A stretch of DNA of 64,000 bases, taken from Tropicimonas aquimaris (GTDB taxonomy: Bacteria; Pseudomonadota; Alphaproteobacteria; Rhodobacterales; Rhodobacteraceae). The notes under the pieces are model-generated. The model had not been told where the DNA came from and searched no databases. It saw only the letters and a list, made by a program, of their open reading frames with translations. The stretch spans positions 372,001 to 436,000 of the forward strand of contig NZ_JBHTJT010000008.1 in NCBI RefSeq assembly GCF_042676185.1. The letters are read 5' to 3'. The position numbers and the translations under genes are program-made. Below are positions 17,228 through 24,501 of this stretch, in pieces; the stretch's first letter is position 1; each line of letters opens with the position of its first letter.

Positions 17228-18268
17228 TCAGGACGTTCCGCCCTGCAGCTTTGCGACCAGCCCGGCCATATCCTCCGGTAGCGGGCTCTCGAAATCGAGC
17301 CGCTCGCCGCTGACCGGGTGGACGAAGCCGAGGGTGGCGGCGTGGAGCGCCTGCCGCGGGAAGGCGTCGACCGCGGCCGCGGCGTCCGCGCCAAGCGCCC
17401 TGGCCGAGGCCTTGCGACGGCCGCCGTATACCGGATCGCCGATCAGCGCGTGGCCCACGTGGGACATGTGCACGCGGATCTGATGGGTGCGGCCGGTTTC
17501 CAGCCGACATTCCACCAGCGCCGCCGCCGGGGGCGTGCCGAATGGATCGAGCACCCGCAGCCGGGTGACGGCGTGCCGCCCGCCGTCCCAGACCACGGCC
17601 TGCCGCTGGCGGTCGTGGCGGTGGCGCGCCAGCCGGGTGGTGATCCGCAGGACCTCCGCGCTTTCCCAATGGGTGCCCCGGATTCCGCGCAGGCGCGGAT
17701 CGGCCGGATCGGGGCAGCCGTGAACCAGCGCGAGGTAACGGCGTTCGGCGGTATGCGCCTCGAACTGCGCGGCGAGCCCGTGGTGCGCGGCGTCGGATTT
17801 CGCCACGACCAGCAGGCCGGAGGTGTCCTTGTCGATCCGGTGCACGATGCCCGGCCGCCGCTCACCGCCGATGCCGGAGAGCGTGTCGCCGCAATGGTGC
17901 AGCAGCGCGTTGACCAGCGTGCCGTCGGGCGAGCCCGGGGCAGGGTGCACGACCATCCCTGCCGGCTTGTCGATCACGATCAGCGCGTCATCCTCGTAGA
18001 CCACCTCGAGCGGGATCTCCTGGGCGCGGGTCTCGACCGGCGCGGCCTCGGGTAGGGTGATCTCCACCGCGTCGCCGGCCGCGACCTTGGCCTTGGGGTT
18101 GGTCTCCGCCACGCCGCCGACGCGCACCTGGCCTTCCCCGATCAGCTTCGCCAGCCGCGAGCGGCTGAGCGCGGCCTCTTCGGGCACGTGCCGGGCCAGC
18201 GCCTTGTCGAGGCGCTCCGGGGTCGGGCTGGTGATCTCGATCCGGAGGGTCCGGAGCGGCTCGGTCAT
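17228..18268 (-). CDS. rluD: RluD-family 23S rRNA pseudouridine synthase
   Basis: Isomerises specific uridines of 23S rRNA to pseudouridine during large-subunit assembly. The ATG at 18268 gives 346 residues: an S4 RNA-binding domain first (ERLDKALARHVPEEAALSRSRLAKLIGEG, about 17-46), then the catalytic domain with the motif HRIDKDTSGLLVVAK (about 144-158), whose Asp is the nucleophile, and the C-terminal GRTHQIRVHMSHVGHALIGDP. The frame extends upstream but those residues overlap the divergent gene and look non-coding. RluD versus RluC is inferred from the S4 domain plus HRIDKDTSG and overall length. Confidence 0.88.
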   Translation of the reverse strand: MTEPLRTLRIEITSPTPERLDKALARHVPEEAALSRSRLAKLIGEGQVRVGGVAETNPKAKVAAGDAVEITLPEAAPVETRAQEIPLEVVYEDDALIVIDKPAGMVVHPAPGSPDGTLVNALLHHCGDTLSGIGGERRPGIVHRIDKDTSGLLVVAKSDAAHHGLAAQFEAHTAERRYLALVHGCPDPADPRLRGIRGTHWESAEVLRITTRLARHRHDRQRQAVVWDGGRHAVTRLRVLDPFGTPPAAALVECRLETGRTHQIRVHMSHVGHALIGDPVYGGRRKASARALGADAAAAVDAFPRQALHAATLGFVHPVSGERLDFESPLPEDMAGLVAKLQGGTS

Positions 18269-18394
18269 GGCGGGTCCTTTTCGGGTTTGCAGGGCCGATA
18301 CGCTGCCCGGGCCCCCGGCGCAAGCGCCGCCTGCCCACTGGCGCTGGCCCCGCACCTGCCGTATCAGCGGGAAAACGCAACGGAGGCCCAAGCC

Positions 18395-18727
18395 GTGGAA
18401 CAGCCCAAAGAGCCCGACCTGAGTGCCGAGGACGCCCGCACCCTGCGCTTCCTGCGCGGCCTGGTGCTAGTGCTTACGGCGACCATGATCCTCGGCATCG
18501 GGACGCTGGTGGTGCTCTTCGCCACCCGGTTCCCCGGCGGCGAGCGGATTGTGCCCGCGGCGGCGGAGGGCCTGCGCCTGCCCGAGCGGATCGCACTGCC
18601 CGACGGCGCACGGCCGCTGGCGGTGACGCAGGGCGACGGCTGGTGGGCCGTGGTGACCGACGCCGACGAGATCCTGATCTACGATGCCGCGACCGGCGCG
18701 GTGCGCCAGCGGGTCGCCGTAAAGTAA
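18395..18727 (+). CDS. Small membrane-anchored protein of unknown function, 110 aa (possibly DUF6476)
   Basis: The start is a GTG at 18395 with GGAGG about 9 nt upstream, divergent from rluD. The protein has an acidic N-terminus, one membrane helix (FLRGLVLVLTATMILGIGTLVVLFATRF, about 17-44) and a C-terminal part of about 60 residues (LRLPERIALPDGARPLAV...ILIYDAATGAVRQRVAV) that looks like a single beta-propeller-type blade facing the periplasm. A protein like this often stands next to rluD in Rhodobacteraceae; I believe it is what is catalogued as DUF6476 but cannot confirm. Confidence 0.7.
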   Translation: MEQPKEPDLSAEDARTLRFLRGLVLVLTATMILGIGTLVVLFATRFPGGERIVPAAAEGLRLPERIALPDGARPLAVTQGDGWWAVVTDADEILIYDAATGAVRQRVAVK

Positions 18728-18868
18728 CCGGCCACGCGACGGGCGGAAATTCCTGCATCCGGAGCGACTTCCGGCGTCATTGACATGTTGCGGTCACCTG
18801 ATACCGCCAGAGTGAGGCGGTGTCCGCGACGCTGCCGGACGCTGCAAGAGCAAGACGGGAGGACCGAG

Positions 18869-19801
18869 ATGACCGACGCGCCTGACGACACGCCGCTCGA
18901 CGACATGCACAAGGACTGGCTCGAAGCCGAACTCGAGGAAACCCTCGACGAGACCTTCGAGATGGAATTCAGCGAGCCGATGCTGAGCCAGGAGATCCGA
19001 AAGATCTATCGCAAGGCGCATCCGGAATCGCTCGACCGGCGCACGTATTTCACCAACCTGCTGCGACTCCAGGCCGAGATGATCAAGATGCAGGACTGGG
19101 TCGAGGCCACCGGCGCCAGGATCTGCATCCTCTTCGAGGGCCGCGATTCCGCCGGCAAGGGGGGCGTCATCAAGCGCATCACCCAGCGGCTCAACCCCCG
19201 CGTCGCCCGCGTGGTGGCGCTGCCGGCGCCGAACCGGCGCGAGCAGAGCCAGTGGTATTTCCAGCGCTACGTGCCGCACCTGCCGGCCGGCGGCGAGATC
19301 GTGCTCTTCGACCGCTCCTGGTACAACCGCGCCGGCGTCGAGCGGGTGATGGGCTTCGCCTCCGAGGACCAGGTGGAGATGTTCTTCCGCGACGTGCCGG
19401 AATTCGAGCGCATGCTGGTCCGCAACGGCATCATCCTGCTGAAATACTGGTTCTCGATCACCGACGCGGAGCAGCAACTCCGGTTCCAGGTGCGCATTCA
19501 CGACCCGATGAAGCAGTGGAAGCTCTCGCCGATGGACCTGCAGAGCCGGGTCCGCTGGGAACAGTACACCAAGGCAAAGGAAGACATGTTCGCCCGCACG
19601 AACATCCCCGAGGCGCCCTGGTACATCGTCGAGGGCAACGACAAGAAGCGCGAGCGGCTCAACTGCATGGAGCACATCCTGAGCCGGATCCCCTACGAGC
19701 CCGTCGAACACGAGAAGGTCGAACTGCCGGAGCGGAAATACAACCCCGACTACGAGCGCAAGGTGTTGCCGGACGATCTCTACGTCCCGAAGATCTACTG
19801 A
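18869..19801 (+). CDS. ppk2: Polyphosphate kinase 2
   Basis: Transfers phosphate between polyphosphate and nucleotides, typically making GTP or ATP from the diphosphate. The ATG at 18869 follows GGGAGGA and gives 310 residues. The P-loop GRDSAGKGGVIKRI (about 90-103) and the Walker B-like FDRSWYNRAGVERVMGF (about 146-162) with the lid region around RREQSQWYFQRY are all present, as in single-domain PPK2. An acidic leader (about 1-45, DMHKDWLEAELEETLDETFEMEF) precedes the domain. The gene is followed by a GC-rich hairpin and a dispersed repeat before tRNA-His. Confidence 0.93.
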   Translation: MTDAPDDTPLDDMHKDWLEAELEETLDETFEMEFSEPMLSQEIRKIYRKAHPESLDRRTYFTNLLRLQAEMIKMQDWVEATGARICILFEGRDSAGKGGVIKRITQRLNPRVARVVALPAPNRREQSQWYFQRYVPHLPAGGEIVLFDRSWYNRAGVERVMGFASEDQVEMFFRDVPEFERMLVRNGIILLKYWFSITDAEQQLRFQVRIHDPMKQWKLSPMDLQSRVRWEQYTKAKEDMFARTNIPEAPWYIVEGNDKKRERLNCMEHILSRIPYEPVEHEKVELPERKYNPDYERKVLPDDLYVPKIY

Positions 19802-19809
19802 GCGGGCAG

Positions 19810-19834
19810 GGGGCGCGCCCTTGCGGGCGCGTGC
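19810..19834 (+). terminator. GC-rich hairpin after ppk2
   Basis: GGGCGCGCCC-TTGC-GGGCGCGTGCC folds into a strong stem 9 nt after the ppk2 stop. It has no T-run but is followed directly by the TATTT-containing dispersed element, a pairing also common in relatives, so it probably serves as the ppk2 terminator. Confidence 0.5.
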
Positions 19835-19865
19835 CTCCGGCGGGGATATTTCCGGACAGAAGAAG
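19835..19865 (+). repeat. Dispersed intergenic element, GGGTATTT...AAGAAG family, copy 2
   Basis: Reads CTCCGGCGGGGATATTTCCG then GACAGAAGAAG, matching the element at 5148-5177 through the first 20 bases except one or two changes. It sits between ppk2 and tRNA-His. Confidence 0.6.
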
Positions 19866-19907
19866 TCCGCCGCAGGCGCGGTCGAATGCTGTCGGGATTG
19901 GGGGAGA

Positions 19908-19984
19908 TGGTACCGCCTCCCTGGCTTGAACAGGGGACCTCTGGATCCACAATCCAGCGCTCTAACCAACTGAGCTAAGGCGGC
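19908..19984 (-). tRNA. tRNA-His (anticodon GTG)
   Basis: The minus strand folds as a complete tRNA of 77 nt with encoded CCA. The acceptor is GCCGCCT paired with AGGCGGT; the D-arm is AGCTCAGTTGGTTAGAGC; the anticodon stem-loop is CTGGATTGTGGATCCAG with anticodon GTG; the T-arm is CCCTGTTCAAGCCAGGG. Position 1 pairs with U72, the discriminator is A73, and the base before G1 is T, so the G-1 found in most bacterial tRNA-His is absent. This matches the alphaproteobacterial type, which is read by an adapted HisRS. Confidence 0.97.
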
Positions 19985-20149
19985 ACAGGGCGGTCGTTTA
20001 GCCGCTGTGCGCGGACTGTGCAAGCCCTTCCGCCGCCTCTTTGCAGATTTTCCCTCTGCGGCCGGCAGAGGCCTCCGGCGCGTTTTCGCTCTGGCAACGG
20101 CCACAGGGTCGGGCATAAAGAGGGGCAAGCCGACGACAGGGAGATCAGC

Positions 20150-20347
20150 ATGGGTATCGACAAGGAAAGCGACCTTTCCGCCAACCTCCAGATCGGACCG
20201 ACTTCGCTCGGCATGGTGCGTATCTATGTCGAGGGCGAGGGGGTCGAGCTGCCGCTGGATTTCGAGCCCGAAGAGGCCGAGGAGATCGCAGAGGAACTGC
20301 GCGCCGCGGCGGAGCGGGCCCGCCAGATGGGACGCAAGAAGAAGTAG
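20150..20347 (+). CDS. Small acidic conserved protein, 65 aa
   Basis: Not a named family I can be sure of, though small proteins like this are conserved in Rhodobacteraceae (possibly DUF6324). GGGAG precedes the ATG at 20150. The sequence has a beta-type first half (LQIGPTSLGMVRIYVEGEGVELPLDF) and an acidic helix (EPEEAEEIAEELRAAAERARQ) with a basic end GRKKK. No signal peptide or membrane segment. Its stop is 2 nt from the mmcB stop on the other strand. Confidence 0.75.
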   Translation: MGIDKESDLSANLQIGPTSLGMVRIYVEGEGVELPLDFEPEEAEEIAEELRAAAERARQMGRKKK

Positions 20348-20349
20348 GC

Positions 20350-20832
20350 TCAGCCGGTCTCGTCGTCCGAGATCAGGCCGCGCACCCCGGGGTCACGCAG
20401 GGCCTGCAGCCGACGCGCGGCGTGGCGGGCGAACTTCTGGGTGATCACCTTGCGCCGCGCACCGGCGAGCTTCGATTCCGGCCCCATGCGCAGGATCTCG
20501 GCGTCATAGGCATCGGCGAGGATCAGGCCGGTTTCCGGAGGCAGAAGGTCGGTCGGGAAATCGCCGTCGACGGCCCAGAAGAACCGGTCGCACCACTCCA
20601 GGTAGCCCTGCCACTTGCGGTCAGAGGTGAAGTCGACCCGGCTCGACTTGCACTCCACTACCCAGATCTCCCCCTTCGCCCCGAGCGCCATGACATCGAC
20701 CCGCAGCCCGGGCGAGGGCACCAGCTCCTCCACGGTGACGAAGCCATGGCCGCGCAGATGGCGGCAGACACCGCGGGCCAGCAGTTGGCCGGGCTGCATC
20801 TGGTCTTGTGGAAGGGGAGTGGCAAAGGACAT
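20350..20832 (-). CDS. mmcB: MmcB-family DNA repair protein
   Basis: MmcB was described in Caulobacter as an SOS-linked protein protecting against mitomycin C damage; the family has a restriction-endonuclease-like fold. The 160 residues show the PD-(D/E)xK-type core: LRVDVMALGAKGEIWVVECKSSRVDF (about 43-68) with D, E and K in place, then DRKWQGYLEWCDRFFWAV. No ribosome site is evident before the ATG at 20832; the frame stays open upstream but there the sequence is non-coding in style, so a leaderless or weakly translated start is possible. No SOS box of the alphaproteobacterial GTTC-N7-GTTC kind was seen nearby. Confidence 0.82.
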   Translation of the reverse strand: MSFATPLPQDQMQPGQLLARGVCRHLRGHGFVTVEELVPSPGLRVDVMALGAKGEIWVVECKSSRVDFTSDRKWQGYLEWCDRFFWAVDGDFPTDLLPPETGLILADAYDAEILRMGPESKLAGARRKVITQKFARHAARRLQALRDPGVRGLISDDETG

Positions 20833-21290
20833 GGGGGGAATGTGAACAATTGGGGAACGCTTCGCAAGTGCCGGAAATGGGATCGGGTGGGGGAGAGACC
20901 GTCGGAGCGGAAAATGACCTCTGACCTCTTGCCGAAACCTCCGCCGGCCCCTATCTCCGGCGCTGGCGGATCTGTCCTTCCCGTGCGGGGCCAAAATTCC
21001 AGTGGCCTTAAGCAATTCCGAGGGAGCTGGCTCTGTCCGGACCCTGGTTCGGTTACCTGGCGCCCACCTGTATATACAGGTCCTCGGGAATGAAACGCCC
21101 CCACGGTTGCGTACGGTCCCCGCCACGTCTTTCGCACCGCCTGTTCCGGTCGAAATGACCGGAACGGCGGTCGGAAACGACCGGACGGACGGTCGTTTGA
21201 CGGTTTTTCTTGCAAACATCGGCGACGAAACGACGAACGCCCGGGGATTTCCGGGCGTTTCGGTCATTTCTGCCTCGGGATTCGGTCGTT
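20833..21290. other. Non-coding region with hairpins and a repeated GGTCRTTT word
   Basis: This 458-nt gap between mmcB and the next minus-strand gene has no credible gene. It holds a 16-bp perfect palindrome, ACCTGTATATACAGGT (21066-21081), three perfect hairpins (21143-21165; 21168-21183 with a GAAA loop; 21236-21259), and six copies of GGTCRTTT or its reverse complement with at most one change (21153, 21175, 21191, 21228, 21262, 21284). The hairpin at 21236-21259 lies 32 nt after the stop of the 21291-21611 gene and may be its terminator. Confidence 0.6.
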
Positions 21291-21611
21291 TTAGCCGCGC
21301 TTCTCGCCGGTCGTCACCGCAACGGTGCCGTCCTGCGGGACGGTCGGGGTGGCGAAGGTTATGCGTTTGCCACGGCCGGAATCGCCGTCGTCGTGGCTCA
21401 TCCGCATGATCGAGATGCCAAACTGGACGCCGGCGAACACGATCCCGTTGAACACCCAGAGCATGACCACCGCGATGTAGCCGCCGCTCGAGTGGGTCAC
21501 CAGGTGCCGGAGGTTCGCGACGTTGACCCCCATCAGCAAGGACACGAACACGGCCGAGAGCAGAAAGCCGATGATGACCTGGCGGATGTAGAGGCGGACG
21601 AGCTGCGGCAT
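21291..21611 (-). CDS. Small two-helix membrane protein of unknown function, 106 aa
   Basis: The ATG at 21611 (MPQLVRLYIRQVIIGFLL) is preferred over the one at 21650 because AGGGA lies 7 nt before it and this N-terminus is the one I associate with the conserved Rhodobacteraceae protein. Two membrane helices (QVIIGFLLSAVFVSLLMGVNV; GYIAVVMLWVFNGIVFAGVQFGISI) flank LRHLVTHSS. The C-terminal tail (KRITFATPTVPQDGTVAVTTGEKRG) is polar. Function unknown. Confidence 0.75.
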   Translation of the reverse strand: MPQLVRLYIRQVIIGFLLSAVFVSLLMGVNVANLRHLVTHSSGGYIAVVMLWVFNGIVFAGVQFGISIMRMSHDDGDSGRGKRITFATPTVPQDGTVAVTTGEKRG

Positions 21612-21729
21612 GGCCGGTTCCCTGGCTGCGAAAGGTTCGAATTCGTTCATTTCCAAAATAGCGCATCCGGGCGGCGCCGCCAAATTAAAAATATTGAATA
21701 TGTTTTCCGCCGGTGGTGTCTTGCCGCTC

Positions 21730-22194
21730 TCATCCCCCGTCGGGCTTGCCGAATGTCAGCCGCAGGAGCTGGCCGCGCAGGGGGGGATCCTCGGCGTCAC
21801 CGCCGAGCATCCGGTCGACCGCGTCATGGGTGGCGCGCCAGATCGGCACCGCCTTCACCAGCAGGTCGCGCCCCGCGTCGGTGAGGGCCAGGCGACGGCT
21901 ACGGCCATCCTTCGGGTCGGAGAGGATCTCCAGAAGTCCGCGCCGATTCAGGGGCTTGAGGTTCGCCGTGAGCGTCGTCCGATCCAGGGCGAGCAGGTGG
22001 GCCACGTCGCCCATGCGCGGTGGCTCCGGGCGGTTGAGCGACACCAGCAGGGAGTACTGACCGTTGGTCAGGCCGAGCGGGCGCAGCGCCTCGTCGAAGC
22101 GCCGGCCGATGGCGCGGGCGGCGCGTTGCAGGTGCAGGCAGAGACATCTGTCGCGCACCTCGTGGGTGATCTCGAGAGGCAGGTCGTCACGCAT
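21730..22194 (-). CDS. MarR-family transcriptional regulator
   Basis: A 154-residue winged-helix regulator. The core reads FDEALRPLGLTNGQYSLLVSL, then the recognition region MGDVAHLLALDRTTLTANLKPLNRRGLLE (about 61-89) and the wing DPKDGRSRRLALTDAGRDLL, all as in MarR. It is divergent from the VOC genes and probably represses them and itself. The ATG has no ribosome site and a TAAATT box lies only about 10 nt upstream with TTGACC 18 nt before it, so the message may be nearly leaderless. Confidence 0.9.
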   Translation of the reverse strand: MRDDLPLEITHEVRDRCLCLHLQRAARAIGRRFDEALRPLGLTNGQYSLLVSLNRPEPPRMGDVAHLLALDRTTLTANLKPLNRRGLLEILSDPKDGRSRRLALTDAGRDLLVKAVPIWRATHDAVDRMLGGDAEDPPLRGQLLRLTFGKPDGG

Positions 22195-22208
22195 GGACTA
22201 TAATTTAC

Positions 22209-22220
22209 GTTGACATCAAC
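22209..22220. promoter_or_regulatory. Candidate MarR operator
   Basis: GTTGA-CA-TCAAC is a perfect 5-bp inverted repeat in the 98-nt divergent gap, with a half-site GGTCAAC just beyond (22226-22232). It overlaps the region where both promoters should lie. That the neighbouring MarR protein binds it is inferred from position. Confidence 0.45.
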
Positions 22221-22292
22221 ATAATGGTCAACCACGGTGGCCTCATTGAATTACGATTGTTGAATCGCGGCACCATATTGGGAGGTCTCTCC

Positions 22293-22697
22293 ATGAATAC
22301 CTACATTAATCTGCCCGTGGAGGACCTCGGGCGCAGCCGCGCCTTCTTCCTGGCCCTCGGGCTGACCTTCGACGAACGGTTCTGCGACGAGACGGCGCTC
22401 GGCATGGTGCTGGGGCCGTCGAGCTTCGTGATGCTTCTGACGCGGGCGAAATTCGCCGGGTTTACGCCGCGTGCCATAGCCGATGCGCGGGCCGTCAGCG
22501 AGGTTCTGGTCGCGCTCGAAATGGAGAGCCGGGAGGCGGTGGACGCGATGGTGGCGACGGCGCTGTCCAGCGGCGGGGCGGCGGTGCGCGCGCCGGAAGA
22601 CCACGGGTTCATGTACGGTCATGCCTTTGCCGATCCTGATGGCCACATCTGGGAGCCGTTCTGGCTGAACCGGCAGGCGATGGAGCAGGCGCAATGA
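22293..22697 (+). CDS. VOC-superfamily (glyoxalase/bleomycin-resistance fold) protein 1
   Basis: A 134-residue glyoxalase-fold protein (MNTYINLPVEDLGRSRAFFLALGLTFDERF, ending HAFADPDGHIWEPFWLN). The C-terminal FxDPDGHxWE pattern is that of VOC proteins, with a His and Glu able to bind metal. GGGAGG precedes the ATG at 22293. Its last codons overlap the next gene by 4 nt (ATGA), the first of two such overlaps, so these three genes form one translation-coupled operon opposite the MarR gene. Substrate unknown. Confidence 0.87.
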   Translation: MNTYINLPVEDLGRSRAFFLALGLTFDERFCDETALGMVLGPSSFVMLLTRAKFAGFTPRAIADARAVSEVLVALEMESREAVDAMVATALSSGGAAVRAPEDHGFMYGHAFADPDGHIWEPFWLNRQAMEQAQ

Positions 22698-23098
22698 CCG
22701 AGCCTTGCCCCGTCGTGCATTTCGAGATGCCCTACGAGGACGCGGGCCGGATGGCCGCGTTCTACGAGCAGGTCTTCGGCTGGAAGACCAACGCGCTCGG
22801 CCCCGAGATGGGGCACTACGTCCTGGCGGAAACCACCGAGACCGAGGCCGGGCGGGCTCTGACGCCCGGCGCGATCAACGGCGGGTTCTTTCCGCGCCGG
22901 GACGACCGGCCGGCACAGGGCCCGCTGGTGGTGATCGGCGTGGCGGACATCGCCGCGGCGATGGAGCGGATCGGCGCCTCGGGCGGCAAGGTGCACGGCA
23001 CGCCGCACGAGATCCCCGGGGTGGGGCTTTACGTGGCCTTCACCGATTGCGAGGGCAACTCGGCCAGCATGCTGCAGCCTCTGCGGGCGACGGCATGA
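22694..23098 (+). CDS. VOC-superfamily protein 2
   Basis: 134 residues, beginning PCPVVHFEMPYEDAGRMAAFYEQVFGWKT, the usual start of a VOC fold, and containing TPGAINGGFFPR and IPGVGLYVAFTDCEGNSASMLQP. It overlaps VOC genes on both sides by 4 nt. It differs enough from its neighbours to be an old duplication at best. Enzyme activity cannot be assigned. Confidence 0.87.
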   Translation: MTEPCPVVHFEMPYEDAGRMAAFYEQVFGWKTNALGPEMGHYVLAETTETEAGRALTPGAINGGFFPRRDDRPAQGPLVVIGVADIAAAMERIGASGGKVHGTPHEIPGVGLYVAFTDCEGNSASMLQPLRATA

Positions 23099-23574
23099 TC
23101 TCGGATCTGCGCACCTGCCTGTGGTTCAACGGCGACGGGGGCGCGGCGGCGGAGTTCTATGTCTCGCTGCTGCCCGACAGCCGGATCGACCATGTGGGCC
23201 GGAGGGATAGCGCAGCCGCGCCGCGGGTCATCCGGATGACGCTGGGCGGGGTGCCCTACATGATCCTCGACGTGCCGCCGGCCGAGGGGATGCCGCAGGT
23301 CACCCACGGGCCCGCGGCCTCGATCTCGGTCCTGACCGGGGATCAGGCCGAGACGGACCGGCTCTGGGCGGCGCTCACGGCAGGGGGCGGCGCGGAGAGC
23401 GTGTGCGGCTGGCTCACCGACCGGTTCGGAGTGCTCTGGCAGATCGTGCCCGAGGCGCTGCCGCGCATGCTGGAGTCGGAAGACCGCGCCGCTGCGGGAC
23501 GTGCCCGGGAAGCGATGATGCAGATGGGAAAGCTCGATATTGCGGCGCTTGAAGCGGCCTTCGCAGGCGATTGA
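23095..23574 (+). CDS. VOC-superfamily protein 3 (PhnB / 3-demethylubiquinone methyltransferase-like)
   Basis: 159 residues from the ATG at 23095 that overlaps the previous stop. LRTCLWFNGDGGAAAEFYVSLLPDSRIDHVGR and GWLTDRFGVLWQIVPEALPRML are the pattern of the PhnB-like VOC group, often annotated 3-demethylubiquinone-9 3-methyltransferase although most are not methyltransferases. The C-terminal helix (AREAMMQMGKLDIAALEAAFAG) is typical. Last of the coupled VOC trio; 25 nt separate it from the DUF1428 gene. Confidence 0.87.
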   Translation: MISDLRTCLWFNGDGGAAAEFYVSLLPDSRIDHVGRRDSAAAPRVIRMTLGGVPYMILDVPPAEGMPQVTHGPAASISVLTGDQAETDRLWAALTAGGGAESVCGWLTDRFGVLWQIVPEALPRMLESEDRAAAGRAREAMMQMGKLDIAALEAAFAGD

Positions 23575-23599
23575 AACATCAAAATTTCATGAGGAAACA

Positions 23600-24283
23600 A
23601 TGACGTATGTAGCAGGTTTCGTGCAGGCCGTGCCGGAGGCGAACAAGGCGGCCTATCTGGAGAGCGCGCGGCGCGCCTGGCCGCTGTTCAAGGACCATGG
23701 CGCGGTGGAAATGCGCGAATGCTGGGGGGACGCGGTACCGGACGGCGAGCTGACCTCCTTTCCCATGGCGGTCAAGGCGGAGCCGGGCGAGACGGTGGTG
23801 TTTTCCTGGGTGAGTTTCCCGGACAAGGCCACGCATGATGCCTGCATGGCCTCGATGGAAACGGATGCGCGCTGGCAGGAGATGTTCGACCCGCAGGCCA
23901 TGCCCTTCGACATGAAGCGCATGATCTTCGGCGGGTTCGACGTGGCCTTCGAGGGCAGGTTACGCGCGCGTAAGCGCGCGCCCGGCCCAACCCTGTTCCC
24001 GAGCCCGCAAGGGCGAGGGGCAGGGGCGGGAGCCCCCGGCCGGGGTCAGAACTTCTCGGGCTGCGCCTCGCGGGCCATGTGGTCGAGCACGGCGTTTACG
24101 AATTTCGGCTCGCGACCTTCGGGGAAGAAGGCCTTGGCGATATCGACGAATTCGGTGATCACCACCTTGGGCGGCGTCTCGGCGGCGACCAGCTCGGCCC
24201 CGGCGGCGCGGAACAGCGCGCGGAGCGTCGGGTCGATGCGGTCGATCGGCCACTTGGCCACCAGCGCCCGGTCGGTCATCTGA
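23600..24283 (+). CDS. DUF1428-family protein with an abnormal C-terminal extension
   Basis: Residues 1-118 (MTYVAGFVQAVPEANKAAYL ... FDPQAMPFDMKRMIFGGF) are a complete DUF1428 protein, a small ferredoxin-like-fold family of about 117 residues with no known activity. GAGGAAACA precedes the ATG. The family normally ends here, but the frame runs on for about 107 residues through a GC-rich intergenic repeat (23963-24034) and then 238 nt antisense to nusB, stopping at 24283. The extra part is arginine/proline/alanine-rich and not protein-like. I infer that the repeat displaced the original stop codon. Confidence 0.8.
   Translation: MTYVAGFVQAVPEANKAAYLESARRAWPLFKDHGAVEMRECWGDAVPDGELTSFPMAVKAEPGETVVFSWVSFPDKATHDACMASMETDARWQEMFDPQAMPFDMKRMIFGGFDVAFEGRLRARKRAPGPTLFPSPQGRGAGAGAPGRGQNFSGCASRAMWSSTAFTNFGSRPSGKKALAISTNSVITTLGGVSAATSSAPAARNSARSVGSMRSIGHLATSARSVI
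23963..24034. repeat. GC-rich hairpin element, GCGCGC-CCCGGCCCAACC family, copy 1
   Basis: Contains GCGCGCG-TAAG-CGCGCG (23964-23980), then CCCGGCCCAACC (23981-23992) and GGGCGGGAGCC (24024-24034). The same three blocks in the same order occur at 35079-35155. Here it lies inside the DUF1428 open frame, just beyond the nusB stop codon on the other strand. Confidence 0.6.
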
Positions 24284-24501
24284 TCGATCCGGGCCTGTTC
24301 GTTCACCGCCCGGTCGACGAGGGCGCGGAAGGTCTTGGAATCGCCCTCGGCCATCTCGTCACCCTCGTAGGTGGCGCCGAAGCGGTAGGTCTCGAATTCG
24401 GTCTCGACGGCCTGCGTGGTCTGGCCGGAGACTTCCATCTGGAACAGCGCCTGCACCGCGTAGAGGCGGGCGGCGGATTTCATCTGGCGTTTGTCGCTCA
24501 T
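24046..24501 (-). CDS. nusB: Transcription antitermination factor NusB
   Basis: Binds boxA RNA with NusE (S10) to make rRNA transcription resistant to termination. The 151-residue all-helical protein starts RQMKSAARLYAVQALFQMEVSGQ and ends PPKVVITEFVDIAKAFFPEGREPKFVNAVLDHMAR, the standard NusB signatures. It overlaps ribH by 4 nt upstream, the usual ribH-nusB pairing. Its last 238 nt are covered on the other strand by the DUF1428 read-through. Confidence 0.96.
   Translation of the reverse strand: MSDKRQMKSAARLYAVQALFQMEVSGQTTQAVETEFETYRFGATYEGDEMAEGDSKTFRALVDRAVNEQARIDQMTDRALVAKWPIDRIDPTLRALFRAAGAELVAAETPPKVVITEFVDIAKAFFPEGREPKFVNAVLDHMAREAQPEKF

Noticed and set aside
21030..21070. tRNA-like T-arm (CTGGTTCGGTTACC)
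   Set aside because: The flanking bases do not pair into an acceptor, D- or anticodon arm.
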